A DNA stretch of 64,000 bases from Streptomyces sp. cf386 (lineage in GTDB: Bacteria > Actinomycetota > Actinomycetes > Streptomycetales > Streptomycetaceae): assembly GCF_900103585.1 (NCBI RefSeq), contig NZ_FNHV01000008.1, positions 188,850 through 252,849 on the forward strand, given 5' to 3'. The notes beneath the pieces were generated by a model, which saw only the letters and a list, made by a program, of their open reading frames with translations, was not told where the DNA came from and made no database searches. Within the stretch, counting starts at the first letter, position 1. Every line of letters begins with the position of its first letter. The translations under genes and the position numbers were made by a program. This document shows, piece by piece, positions 8,156 through 17,318 of this stretch.

Positions 8156-8872
8156 ATGCAGCCGCCCCCGCACCGCGCCCTCCTGCCCGACGTCCTCACC
8201 GTCGGTGCCCCCTACCCGCTGGTTCTGGCGGGCGACGTCGCGGTGCGGGCGCATGGCCTGACCTCGCGGGCAGGGCGGGAGGCGGCGGAGAGACAGGTGG
8301 AAGGGCCGTCGGAAGGGCCGCTGGAAGTGGCGACCGAAAGCCCCGAGCCCATGGGCGAGATGGCGGCCACGGTCCGATCCGGCCTGGCCGAACGCGGCTG
8401 GCAGGTACGCCCCTTGGAGACCGACCCGCTCTCCGCCCGCCTGCTCGTCACGGACCCCGGCACGGGTGAGGAGCGTACGGTCGACCTCCTCAAGGAGGCC
8501 TTCTGGCGCCCGCCGGTCACCACCGACCTGGGCCCGGCCCTCTCCCTCGACGACCTCATCGGCACGAAGGTCCGCGCCCTCACCGACCGGGGCGCCGTCC
8601 GCGACCTGATCGACGTCCACACCGCCGCGGCCCACTGGAGCTTCCCCGACCTGGAGGAACTGGGCCGCCGCCACACCTGGGACGAGTTCGACCCGGCGGA
8701 CCTCCAGTCCCGGCTGGAGGCGACCGAGCTGCTGGACGACCGGGAGCTCGTCGCTCACGGCCTCGCCGAGGAGTCCGTCCCGCTCGTCCGGCGGTGGGTC
8801 CGCGCCTGGGCCGACGACATCGCCGAACGGCTGCTTGAGGAGCAGGCGTTCGAGCCGCCGGCGGACGACTGA
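8156..8872 (+). CDS. AbiEii/AbiGii-type nucleotidyltransferase-like protein
   Basis: 238 residues from the ATG at 8156; the frame is open further upstream but without a better start. It matches the nucleotidyltransferase AbiEii-like family: VLAGDVAVRAHGL near the N-terminus, VATESPEPM, ARLLVTDPGTGEERTVDLLKEAFWRPP, and IGTKVRALTDRGAVRDLIDV. The usual second strand motif with two acidic residues (D-x-D before VATE) reads PLE here. It is preceded by a Glu/Pro/Gly insertion (about residues 40-60) that contains a duplicated EGP block. Catalysis may therefore be weakened. No partner antitoxin gene is adjacent. Confidence 0.7.
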   Translation: MQPPPHRALLPDVLTVGAPYPLVLAGDVAVRAHGLTSRAGREAAERQVEGPSEGPLEVATESPEPMGEMAATVRSGLAERGWQVRPLETDPLSARLLVTDPGTGEERTVDLLKEAFWRPPVTTDLGPALSLDDLIGTKVRALTDRGAVRDLIDVHTAAAHWSFPDLEELGRRHTWDEFDPADLQSRLEATELLDDRELVAHGLAEESVPLVRRWVRAWADDIAERLLEEQAFEPPADD

Positions 8873-8940
8873 CAGTGCCCTGAGATAGGATCCGGCCACT
8901 TGTGCGAGGGCGGGGGCCCTCGTTGGGGAGGGAACATCAC

Positions 8941-11900
8941 GTGGGCAGACACGCCCTGAGACGGGGCGGTCTGGCCGCCGTCGTCTCCTCGCTCGCGGTC
9001 GCCGTCGCGACCACGTCCGTCGTCGTCCTGTCGGAGAGCGGCGGCTCCGCGGAAGCGGCCGAAGCCTCGACCACCGCGATCACGCTGGTCGACCCCAGCA
9101 CCACCACACCGCGAACCGACCGCGCGTACGTCGGGGGAGACACCGGATTCCTGCACCGGCAGACCGGCAGGACCGGAATGCTGTGGACCGACTACGCGAC
9201 CGGAAAGACGGTCACCGTCGAGAAGGCCGACGGGAGCGTCTACGCCCCGTCCTCGACCTGCTACTACATCGACTCCGAGTGCCGTCCGGCCTGGTACGGG
9301 TCGGACGGCGACCTGGTCGCCCTGCCGTCGTCGTCGGTGACGTCCTCGACCGTCGCCCTCTGGGACCCGGCCACAGGCACGGCCAGGAACCTGAGCTGGC
9401 CCGGCTCCACCACGCACGGCTACTACCGGGCCCTGGCCGGGGACACGGTCGTCACCACCTACTCCCTGATCGACAAGGTCGACGGCGAGTGGCAGGCCCG
9501 CAAGGTGACCGGTGATCCGACGGCCGTGGGGAGCGACGACGTCCTCGCCGCGGACTCCTCGGGCGTACTCTGGTCGGTCGACACCGGCAGGATCGGCTAC
9601 ATCGACGTCGCCTCGGCCGTGAACACCAACGTGTTCGCCGACGCCACCTACGCCTCGCACTACGTGATGAGCGAGGACCGCATCGGCTGGTACCAGGAAG
9701 GCACCGCCGAGCTGCACCTGAAGTCCCGCACCGACCTCACCGCCGCCGAGCAGGTCGTCACGCTGCCCACGCACCCGGGCGCGCTCGACGGCGACCCGGT
9801 CCTGGTCGGCGACTGGCTGCTGCTGCCGCTGTCCTCCAGCTCGCTCGGCTCCAAGCTGCTCGCGGTCGACGTCGACGACCCCTCGGTGCAGCAGACCCTG
9901 CTGTCCAGTGCCGGCGAGTACACGCTGGCGAGCGGTGACTCAAGCGCGCTGGTCACGGGCGGCACCGACGCCACCGACTGGTGGGTGCAGCGGGTGAGCC
10001 AGGCCGAGGACGGCACGCTGAAGGTCGAGAAGGTCCAGCAGGCCCCGGCGGTGGAGAACGCCAAGACGGGCATCGCGCTCAGCCGCGGCAGCCTGCGCGT
10101 CGCCGAGGACGACCCGAACGCGACCGCGGACACCACGTCGGTGCGCACCCTGACCACCGACGGCTCCGCCACGCTGACCGCGTCCGAGGCCACGGCGAGC
10201 GGCTCGATCTACGCCGCACTCTGCCCGTACGAGGGCACCACGTGCTCGGCCCTGTGGGGGAACATCGACGCCGAGGACGTCTACCTCGACGCGAACGGCG
10301 GCACCGACGAGGGCGAGGGCATCGGCGACGACCGGCTGAAGGAAATCGGCGGCCACTACCTGGACTTCGGCGGTCAGGGCGGCCGTATCGTCGACGTCTC
10401 CGACGACTACGCCGTCTTCAACTCCGGCGGCACCAGCCCGGTGCAGTACGTCGGCGAGTTCGGCCAGGGCGAGAAGCTGAAGCGGTCCGTGCGCGCCGCG
10501 GCCCTGAACGGCTCCACCCTCTGGAGCGCCACCACCACCGTCGGCAAGCTCACCTCGTACAGCATCCCGCTGGCGAGGACGCTCGCCACGGTGACCGTCC
10601 CGGGCCTGGCCTGCTCGCCGAGCGAACTCCAGGCGGCGGGCCGCTGGGTGTACTGGGCATGCGGGACGGACTCGGCGGGCGTGTACGACACGAAGGCGGG
10701 TACGTCGACCGCGGTCACCCCCGGTGACGTGCTCCTCGGCGACGGCTTCACCGTCCGCCACGACCACACCACCTCCACCCTGGTCCTCACCGAGGCGGCC
10801 ACCGGCACCACCCGCACCATCGCCTCCGGCCTGGCCGACAAGGGCCTGACCGTGGACCGCCGTTACCGCTGGACGGTCGACGAGTACACCGGTCTGGTCG
10901 CCTGGTTCGACGACTACGAGCGCACGCACGTCACCACCACGGGCATCGCCCCGTCCGCCGTGACGGCCTTCGAGACGTCGGTCGGCAGCTACGTGGACAC
11001 GGGCATGCCCTTCGAGGGCCAGTGGGTGCTGTCCCGCCCGGTCACTTCCTGGTCGCTCACCTTCACCTCGGTCCAGGACGGCGCGAACGGCAAGGTCACC
11101 CGCACGCTCACCGGCGGCACGACCCCGGACCGGGTGAGCGTGAACTGGAACGGCAGGACGGCGAGCGGGGGTTACTTCCCCAACGGCCACCTCACCTGGA
11201 CCCTGAAGGCGACCGGTCTCGGCATCGCCGCGGCGAACACGGTCACCAGCGGCAAGGTCTTCCTCCAGCGCGGAGCGGCGGTCCGGCACGACTTCGTCAA
11301 CGCCGACGGCCCCGACGGGCGCGGCGACCTGCTCACTCTCAACTCCTCCGGCGGCCTGACCTGGCACTCCGGCACCGGGACGGGCAAGTTCGGCGACAAG
11401 TACACGGGCACCGGCTGGCCGACGAGCATCACGGCCATCCCCTTCGGCGACCTGAGCGGAGACCGCTGCAACGACGTCCTGGTGCGCTACAGCAGCGGCG
11501 CCCTGCGCCTGTACAAGCCGGGCTGCGGCGCGGCGGTCAAGCCGTCGACGTCGTACACCACGCTCGCGACCAGCGGCTGGACGCAGTACAACGCGCTCAC
11601 CTCGCCCGGCGACGTGAGCGGCGACGGCCGCCCGGACCTGATCGCGCGCAACTCCTCCACCGGCACGGTCTACCTCTACAAGGGCACCAGCGACGGCAAG
11701 CTCGCCGCCCGCGTGAAGCTCTACGACAACTGGAAGGGCTACAAGAAGATCGTCGGCGTCGGCGACATCACCGGCGACGGCCGCCCCGACCTCCTCGCCC
11801 AGGACACCGCGAACACCCTCTGGCGCTACAACGGCAAGGGCGACGGCACCTTCGCCGCCCGCACGAAGCTGTTCACCAACTGGGGCGGCTCGTACAACGC

Positions 11901-12060
11901 CGTCGTCGGCATCGGCGACATCACCGACGACGGCCGCCCGGACCTCGTCTCCCGCGACACCAGCGGCAACGCGTGGCGCAACAGCGGGGACGGGAAGGGG
12001 TCGTTCGGCTCGCGGGTGAAGATCGCGAGCGGGTGGAGTGGCTACAAGTCCCTTGCTTAG
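8941..12060 (+). CDS. Large secreted FG-GAP/VCBS repeat protein
   Basis: 1039 residues from the GTG at 8941, which has GGGAGGGA about eight bases upstream; an upstream GTG at 8902 is less likely. The N-terminal signal peptide ends near SAEAAEA. The long middle is a beta-propeller-like WD/kelch-type region without clear motifs. Around residue 700-770 a FlgD-like Ig segment (NWNGRTASGGYFPNGHLTW) is visible. The last 250 residues hold four FG-GAP-type calcium loops (DLSGDRCNDV, DVSGDGRPDL, DITGDGRPDL, DITDDGRPDL). Extracellular, probably binding polysaccharide or protein. Single-gene unit ended by a hairpin. Confidence 0.85.
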   Translation: MGRHALRRGGLAAVVSSLAVAVATTSVVVLSESGGSAEAAEASTTAITLVDPSTTTPRTDRAYVGGDTGFLHRQTGRTGMLWTDYATGKTVTVEKADGSVYAPSSTCYYIDSECRPAWYGSDGDLVALPSSSVTSSTVALWDPATGTARNLSWPGSTTHGYYRALAGDTVVTTYSLIDKVDGEWQARKVTGDPTAVGSDDVLAADSSGVLWSVDTGRIGYIDVASAVNTNVFADATYASHYVMSEDRIGWYQEGTAELHLKSRTDLTAAEQVVTLPTHPGALDGDPVLVGDWLLLPLSSSSLGSKLLAVDVDDPSVQQTLLSSAGEYTLASGDSSALVTGGTDATDWWVQRVSQAEDGTLKVEKVQQAPAVENAKTGIALSRGSLRVAEDDPNATADTTSVRTLTTDGSATLTASEATASGSIYAALCPYEGTTCSALWGNIDAEDVYLDANGGTDEGEGIGDDRLKEIGGHYLDFGGQGGRIVDVSDDYAVFNSGGTSPVQYVGEFGQGEKLKRSVRAAALNGSTLWSATTTVGKLTSYSIPLARTLATVTVPGLACSPSELQAAGRWVYWACGTDSAGVYDTKAGTSTAVTPGDVLLGDGFTVRHDHTTSTLVLTEAATGTTRTIASGLADKGLTVDRRYRWTVDEYTGLVAWFDDYERTHVTTTGIAPSAVTAFETSVGSYVDTGMPFEGQWVLSRPVTSWSLTFTSVQDGANGKVTRTLTGGTTPDRVSVNWNGRTASGGYFPNGHLTWTLKATGLGIAAANTVTSGKVFLQRGAAVRHDFVNADGPDGRGDLLTLNSSGGLTWHSGTGTGKFGDKYTGTGWPTSITAIPFGDLSGDRCNDVLVRYSSGALRLYKPGCGAAVKPSTSYTTLATSGWTQYNALTSPGDVSGDGRPDLIARNSSTGTVYLYKGTSDGKLAARVKLYDNWKGYKKIVGVGDITGDGRPDLLAQDTANTLWRYNGKGDGTFAARTKLFTNWGGSYNAVVGIGDITDDGRPDLVSRDTSGNAWRNSGDGKGSFGSRVKIASGWSGYKSLA

Positions 12061-12209
12061 ACGGTGAGTTGAAGTCACCCACCCCATTAAGGCGACAGCC
12101 CGCCGATGTCGTCGACCCGGCTCGGCAACCAGAAAGTGATGGCGTACCCGGTGAGGGCCATCGCGAACCGTCCGGGGTAATCAGGCTACGTAGATGCCCA
12201 TCCACATGA

Positions 12210-12248
12210 ACGCGGGGCGGATGTGACCCACACACATCCGCCCCGCGT
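12210..12248. terminator. Terminator between convergent genes
   Basis: Perfect 16-bp arms (12210-12225 and 12233-12248) with a 7-base loop, between the FG-GAP gene and the dioxygenase remnant facing it. Confidence 0.8.
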
Positions 12249-12269
12249 GTCCCTACGTCCCTACGTCCG

Positions 12270-13103
12270 TCAGCTCGCCGAAGCCGAAGCCCCCGGCTGG
12301 ACCGAGTCGTCCGTGCCGGTGTTCGTCGCCTCCGGGTCGACGCCGACCGTGATGGTCGCGAGGACGCCCTTGGCGATGTCGTTCTTCTTGTACTTGAGCT
12401 TCAGCAGACCGCCGGTCGTCCCGCTCTGGTCGTAGATCGTGTCCTCGTCCAGCGTCGTGCGCTCGGTCGTGGACGTCGAGTACGGCTCCACCTCGGCGGA
12501 GAGCAGCACCGTCTCCTCGTCGAAGAAGAACTGGCCGGTGTGGCAGGTGGTGCCGCCCTCGTACCCGGCGTCCGTCCACTCGCCGCTCACATGCACCTTG
12601 GTGTGGATGTGGACGCAGCGGCCCTGGTACCAGCCCGGGAAGATGGTCTTGAAGGTGACGAAGCCCTTGCGGTCCGTCCGCCAGGTGCCGCGCAGATAGC
12701 GGGTGTCGCTGGTGGGCTCCTCGTGCCCGCCGCCACCGCCACCCGACGGCGGCTCACCGGTCGGGGTGCCGGACGGCACATCGGTGGGGGTGCCCGAGGG
12801 GGCGTCCGTGGGCGGGGTGCCGCCCCCGCCGCCCGAGAAGCTCTCGTAGCCCGAGTACAGGCCCAGCGCGTCGCAGTGCCAGATGTCCACGGCCGCGTTG
12901 GAGACCGGCTTGCAGGTCTCGGAGTCGATCACCTTGATGCGGAGGGTGAGCGGGATGCCCTCCTTGTCCTCGGTGATGTCCTGGCGGAGCTTGTCCGCGT
13001 CGATGTAGTAGGGGCCCTCGGTGGTCTCCGAGGTGAGCTTGTAGCACGCCTCGGCACCCGTGGAGGTCGCCGATGCCTTCGGGGTCGCGCCCTTCGCTCC
13101 GGA
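12270..13103 (-). pseudogene. Intradiol ring-cleavage dioxygenase, 5'-truncated
   Basis: The frame reads as an intradiol dioxygenase domain from YKLTSETTEGPYYIDADKL through LTLRIKVIDSETCKPV, VDIWHCDALGLYSGY and GWYQGRCVHIHTKV, with the iron-ligand tyrosines and HxH all kept. Upstream it runs into an in-frame TAG at 13106-13104. No ATG, GTG or TTG lies between that stop and the GTG at 12932, which is already inside the domain. Homologues such as the intact gene at 22743 carry a signal sequence of 50 or more residues; here only about 90 bp, mostly aspS terminator, separate the stop from aspS. So the secretion signal and start have been lost. A Gly/Pro/Thr-rich insert (about 12720-12840) interrupts the domain. 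Expression from GTG 12932 would give an incomplete cytoplasmic protein. Confidence 0.75.
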
Positions 13104-13109
13104 CTAGCT

Positions 13110-13147
13110 GAAAGGGCCCGGAACCGTGATCGGTTCCGGGCCCTTTC
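13110..13147. terminator. aspS terminator
   Basis: Perfect 17-bp arms (13110-13126 and 13131-13147) with a TGAT loop, 47 bp after the aspS stop on the minus strand. Between it and the aspS stop lies a short direct repeat of the aspS 3' end (13171-13186 against 13195-13210, period 24). Confidence 0.85.
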
Positions 13148-13193
13148 TCAGCCGTCTACTTCGAGCCGCTTACCTCGGCTGCGGCTCCGCCGC

Positions 13194-14957
13194 CTACTTC
13201 GGCTGCGGCTTGCGCACCGACAGGTGCAGCTCCTTCAGCCGCGCCTCCTCCAGCTCCGTCGGCGCGCCCATCATCAGGTCCTGGGCGTTGCCGTTGAGCG
13301 GGAAGGCGATGGTCTCGCGGATGTTCGGCTCGTCCGCGAGCAGCATGACGATGCGGTCGACGCCGGGCGCGATGCCGCCGTGCGGCGGGGCGCCGAAGCG
13401 GAACGCGCGCAGCATGCCGGCGAACTTCTCCTCGACGGTCTCGCGGTCGTAGCCCGCGATCTCGAAGGCCTTCAGCATGATCTCCGGCTCGTGGTTCCGG
13501 ATCGCGCCGGAGGACAGCTCGACGCCGTTGCAGACGATGTCGTACTGCCAGCCCAGGATGTCCAGCGGGTCCTGGGTCTGCAGGGCCTCAAGACCGCCCT
13601 GCGGCATGGAGAACGGGTTGTGCGAGAAGTCGATCGCGCCGGTGTCCTCGTCCTTCTCGTACATCGGGAAGTCGACGATCCAGCAGAACCGGAAGACGCC
13701 CTCCTCGAAGTGCCCGGCACGCTTGGCGGCCTCGACCCGCACCGCGCCCATGATCTTCGAGACCTCGTCGAACTCGCCCGCGCCGAAGAACACGGCGTGA
13801 CCGGCGGCCAGCGACAGGCGCTTGGTCAGCTCGGCGACGTTCTCCTCGGTGAGGAACTTGGCGATCGGGCCGGACAGCGAGCCGTCCTCGGCCACACGCA
13901 CCCAGGCCAGGCCCTTGGCGCCCTGCGAGACCGCGAAGTCACCGAGCTGGTCGAAGAACTTGCGGGGCTGGGCGGAGACGTCCGGCACGGCCAGCGCGCG
14001 CACGTGCTTGCCGGCGAAGGCCTTGAACTCCGAGCCCTCGAACACGTCGGTGATGTCGACGAGTTCCAGCTGGGCGCGCAGGTCCGGCTTGTCGGAGCCG
14101 TACTTCAGCATCGCCTCGCGGAACGGGATCCGGGGGAAGGGGGAGGTGACGTGACGGCCGCCGCCGAACTCCTCGAACAGCTCCGTCATGAGCTGCTCGA
14201 TCGGCTGGAAGACGTCCTCCTGCTCGACGAAGCTCATCTCGACGTCGAGCTGGTAGAACTCGCCCGGCGAGCGGTCCGCACGCGCGTCCTCGTCGCGGAA
14301 GCAGGGCGCGATCTGGAAGTAGCGGTCGAAGCCGGAGATCATCAGCAGCTGCTTGAACTGCTGCGGCGCCTGCGGAAGGGCGTAGAACTTGCCCGGGTTC
14401 AGACGGGACGGGACGACGAAGTCGCGGGCGCCCTCGGGGGAGGTCGCCGACAGGATCGGCGTCGCCATCTCGTTGAAGCCCAGCGCCGTCATCTTGTGCC
14501 GGATCGCCGAGATGACCGACGTACGCAGCAGGATGTTGCGGTGCATGCGCTCGCGGCGCAGGTCCAGGAAGCGGTACTCCAGGCGCCGCTCCTCGTTGAC
14601 CCCGTCCTCGGTGTTGATCGTGAACGGCAGCGGGGCGGCGGCGCCGAGCAGCTCGACCTCGCCGACCTCGACCTCGATCTCGCCGGTGGGCAGCTCGGAG
14701 TTGATGTTCTCGGCGCCGCGGGAGACGACCTTGCCGTCGATCCGGACCGTGGACTCCTTGGACAGCTTGTCCAGGGCCTCGTACGCGGGGGTGCCGGGGC
14801 GGGCCACGAGCTGCGTGATGCCGTAGTGATCGCGCAGATCGATGAAGAGGATGCCGCCCAGGTCGCGCCGATTGTGCAGCCAGCCACTCAGCCGGACGTC
14901 GGTGCCGACGTCAGAGGAGCGGAGCTCGCCGCAGGTGTGGGACCTGTACCGATGCAT
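13194..14957 (-). CDS. aspS: Aspartyl-tRNA synthetase
   Basis: 587 residues, normal for a bacterial AspRS. It charges tRNA-Asp and, since Streptomyces generally lack AsnRS (family knowledge), probably also tRNA-Asn for GatCAB amidation. An N-terminal OB-fold anticodon domain (SGWLHNRRDLGGILFIDLRD) is followed by the class II core. Motif 2 is FRDEDARADRSPGEFYQLD, the bacterial GAD insert lies in the middle, and motif 3 is GIAPGVDRIVMLL. ATG at 14957. A perfect parS lies 36 bases upstream of the start, in the divergent promoter region shared with the phosphatase gene. Confidence 0.96.
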   Translation of the reverse strand: MHRYRSHTCGELRSSDVGTDVRLSGWLHNRRDLGGILFIDLRDHYGITQLVARPGTPAYEALDKLSKESTVRIDGKVVSRGAENINSELPTGEIEVEVGEVELLGAAAPLPFTINTEDGVNEERRLEYRFLDLRRERMHRNILLRTSVISAIRHKMTALGFNEMATPILSATSPEGARDFVVPSRLNPGKFYALPQAPQQFKQLLMISGFDRYFQIAPCFRDEDARADRSPGEFYQLDVEMSFVEQEDVFQPIEQLMTELFEEFGGGRHVTSPFPRIPFREAMLKYGSDKPDLRAQLELVDITDVFEGSEFKAFAGKHVRALAVPDVSAQPRKFFDQLGDFAVSQGAKGLAWVRVAEDGSLSGPIAKFLTEENVAELTKRLSLAAGHAVFFGAGEFDEVSKIMGAVRVEAAKRAGHFEEGVFRFCWIVDFPMYEKDEDTGAIDFSHNPFSMPQGGLEALQTQDPLDILGWQYDIVCNGVELSSGAIRNHEPEIMLKAFEIAGYDRETVEEKFAGMLRAFRFGAPPHGGIAPGVDRIVMLLADEPNIRETIAFPLNGNAQDLMMGAPTELEEARLKELHLSVRKPQPK

Positions 14958-14992
14958 CGTCGTTCATCCAGTCTTCGCGGATCGGGGGGCCT

Positions 14993-15006
14993 GTTTCACG
15001 TGAAAC
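14993..15006. other. parS site (ParB-binding)
   Basis: GTTTCACGTGAAAC, a perfect 14-bp palindrome identical to the consensus parS bound by ParB in Streptomyces (family knowledge). ParB spreads from such sites near oriC to organise segregation during sporulation. A degenerate copy with an intact right half (CGTGAAAC) follows at about 15012-15019. Confidence 0.92.
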
Positions 15007-15158
15007 TTTCCGTGAAACCTCACCCAAGCCTACCGGGGACCCCAAGATCGGCTCCCCACCATTACTGCGCGCCCATGACCCTCCCCCGCCCCCTCCCGAC
15101 CAGATGCCCCGTACAGCTTCGGTGGCAGTGTGCGATCACCTCTTCTTAGAGTGGGGCA

Positions 15159-17318
15159 ATGCGCACTGGTGAGCCCCTGCCCGCCGTGGGGGAGGTTCTC
15201 GCCGCCCTCGCGACCGGACTGTGGCACTGGAACACCGCCACGGGACTGGTCACGGTCGACGCGGAGGCGGCACGGCTGCTCGGGCTGCCCGCCGAGCGGG
15301 CCACTCTCAGCCAGGCCCAGGTGCGCGCCCGGCTGCATCCCGTCGACTGGAACGAGATCAGCGGAGTGATCCAGCTCGCCGTCGCCGAGGGCACGCTCGG
15401 CGAGGTGCGGGTGCGGATCATGGACGAGCTGGGCCGGGTGGTCCGGCTGGGCCGCAGCCGCTTCCATGCCTCCTTCGATCGCGAGAAGCGGTCGTACGAG
15501 GTCACCGGCTCCCTCCAGGAGGTCACCGAACCGACGCCGGGGACGTCGGCGGAGCGTACGGCGGTCACCGGTGACTGGCGGCGCTCGCGGGAGGCGTTCC
15601 TGCTGGACGCGGGCCGGGCGCTGGCCGAGGCGCGCTCCACGGCGGAGGTGCTGCGGGTCGCGGCAGGGCTGTCGATGCCTGGGTTCTCGCCGGACGGGCT
15701 CGCGGTGTTCGGCGTCACGGGCGACCGTCTGACGATCATCGGCCATCACGGGCACGAGCCCGGCGACGAGGGCCCGTTCACACACATGTCCCTGGAGACG
15801 GACTACCCGGCCGCCGAGGTCGTCCGCACCGGCCGTGCCGTCTACCTCTCCTCACCCGACCAGTACAAGGACCGCTACCCGGTCACCTGGCCGCTCGCCG
15901 CGCACTTCAACCGCCAGTCCTGGGCGTTCCTGCCACTGACCGTCGCCGGTCGCACGATGGGTGCCTGGATGGCTGCGTTCACCTATCCGGTCGCCTTCAC
16001 GCCCGACGAGCGGTCGGTGCTGACGACGGTGGCGCGCATGCTCGCCCAGGCCCTGTCCCGCGCCGAGGCCGCCGAGTCCGCTCGGGAGCTGACGGACGGT
16101 CTCCAGCGCTCGATGCTGCCCCAGCTGGGCCCCGAGATACCGGGCATGAGCGTCGCCGCCCGCTATGTCCCGACCGGCGGCGGCCTCCAGGTCGGCGGCG
16201 ACTGGTACGACATGATTCCGCTGCCGAGCGGCCGCTTCGCCCTCGTCATCGGCGACGTCCAGGGCCATGACGTGCGGGCGGCGGGCCTGATGGGCCAGCT
16301 CCGGATCGCCCTGCGCGCCTACGCCTCCGAGGGCCACCGCCCCGACGCCGTACTCTCCCGCGCCTCGCGCTTCCTGCACGGGATGACGTTCGGCTCCCTC
16401 GACGAGGACCCCTCCGAGCTGCGCTTCGCGACCTGCCTGTACGTCGAGGTCGACCCCACGACCGGACTGCTGGACATCGCCCGCGCCGGGCACCCGGACC
16501 CGGCGATCCGCATGAGCGACGGCACGGTGATCGCCCGCCCGACGGCCGGCGGTCTCCCGCTGGGCATCGACCCGGACGCCGACTACCCGACGACCCGGAT
16601 CACCCTGGAACCCGGCGAGACCATGCTGATCTGCACGGACGGCCTGATCGAGACCGGCGGCCACGACCTGGAGACCGGCTGGAAGCGCATCCGCACGATC
16701 CTGGAGGAGCACGACGGCGACCTGGAGGCCCTCGCCGACGGCCTCGTCCAGGCCGTCCACGGCCCGTCCTCCCACCACACCACCGGCCCGCTGGCCGACC
16801 GGCGCGAGGACGACATAGCGGTCCTGCTGCTGCGCCGGCGGGGGGACGGCTGTGGCTGCGGCGACACCCTCGTCGCCCCGCCGACGATCCGGCGCACCAT
16901 GCTGTCGGTCGCACAGGCCGAGCCGCAGCGGGTCGCGGTGGCCCGCCAGCAGCTACGGGAGCTGCTGCACGACTGGGCCTCCGAGGACCAGGTCGACTCG
17001 GCGGTCCTGCTCCTGTCCGAGACGCTCACCAACGTCCTCGTCCACACCGACGCCGACGCCCTGCTGCTCGCCGAGGTGCGGGGCGAGCCGGGCGGCCGCC
17101 GACTACGCGTCGAGGTCACGGACACCAGCGACGACCTGCCGCACAGGCGCAGCCCCGGCGAACTGGCGTCGTCCGGGCGGGGGTTGGTGCTGATCGAGCT
17201 GCTCGCCGAGGCGTGGGGCGTGGATCCGCGGGGCGAGGGCAAGAGCACGTGGTTCGAGCTCTACGAGTCCAACGGCGCGGACGGTGCCGGTGGTTCGGGG
17301 GGCTCCGAGCTTCCGTAG
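15159..17318 (+). CDS. PAS-GAF-PP2C (SpoIIE-type) phosphatase with C-terminal anti-sigma-like ATPase
   Basis: 719 residues. A PAS-like N-terminus (about 10-120) and a GAF domain (about 145-300) precede a SpoIIE/RsbU phosphatase domain (about 320-560). Metal-binding signatures are VGGDWYDMIPLPSGRFALVIGDVQGHD split over two strands and LICTDGLIE. The last 130 residues are a histidine-kinase-like ATPase: N box LLLSETLTNVLVHTDADAL and G box SSGRGLVLIELLAEAWG. Such fusions act in partner-switching control of alternative sigma factors, using kinase and phosphatase parts on an anti-anti-sigma factor. ATG at 15159. Its 3' end overlaps the opposing transporter gene by 58 bp. Confidence 0.92.
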   Translation: MRTGEPLPAVGEVLAALATGLWHWNTATGLVTVDAEAARLLGLPAERATLSQAQVRARLHPVDWNEISGVIQLAVAEGTLGEVRVRIMDELGRVVRLGRSRFHASFDREKRSYEVTGSLQEVTEPTPGTSAERTAVTGDWRRSREAFLLDAGRALAEARSTAEVLRVAAGLSMPGFSPDGLAVFGVTGDRLTIIGHHGHEPGDEGPFTHMSLETDYPAAEVVRTGRAVYLSSPDQYKDRYPVTWPLAAHFNRQSWAFLPLTVAGRTMGAWMAAFTYPVAFTPDERSVLTTVARMLAQALSRAEAAESARELTDGLQRSMLPQLGPEIPGMSVAARYVPTGGGLQVGGDWYDMIPLPSGRFALVIGDVQGHDVRAAGLMGQLRIALRAYASEGHRPDAVLSRASRFLHGMTFGSLDEDPSELRFATCLYVEVDPTTGLLDIARAGHPDPAIRMSDGTVIARPTAGGLPLGIDPDADYPTTRITLEPGETMLICTDGLIETGGHDLETGWKRIRTILEEHDGDLEALADGLVQAVHGPSSHHTTGPLADRREDDIAVLLLRRRGDGCGCGDTLVAPPTIRRTMLSVAQAEPQRVAVARQQLRELLHDWASEDQVDSAVLLLSETLTNVLVHTDADALLLAEVRGEPGGRRLRVEVTDTSDDLPHRRSPGELASSGRGLVLIELLAEAWGVDPRGEGKSTWFELYESNGADGAGGSGGSELP

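Noticed and set aside
8156..8872. Abortive-infection toxin-antitoxin system
   Set aside because: Only the nucleotidyltransferase-like member is present, with altered catalytic residues and no adjacent antitoxin, so no defence system can be claimed.
9940..12087. 715-codon minus-strand frame opposite the FG-GAP gene
   Set aside because: Shadow produced by GC-rich codon bias of the real gene on the plus strand.
12540..15149. 869-codon plus-strand open frame over the dioxygenase remnant and aspS
   Set aside because: Runs antisense through two recognisable genes and through the aspS terminator; no family-like segments.
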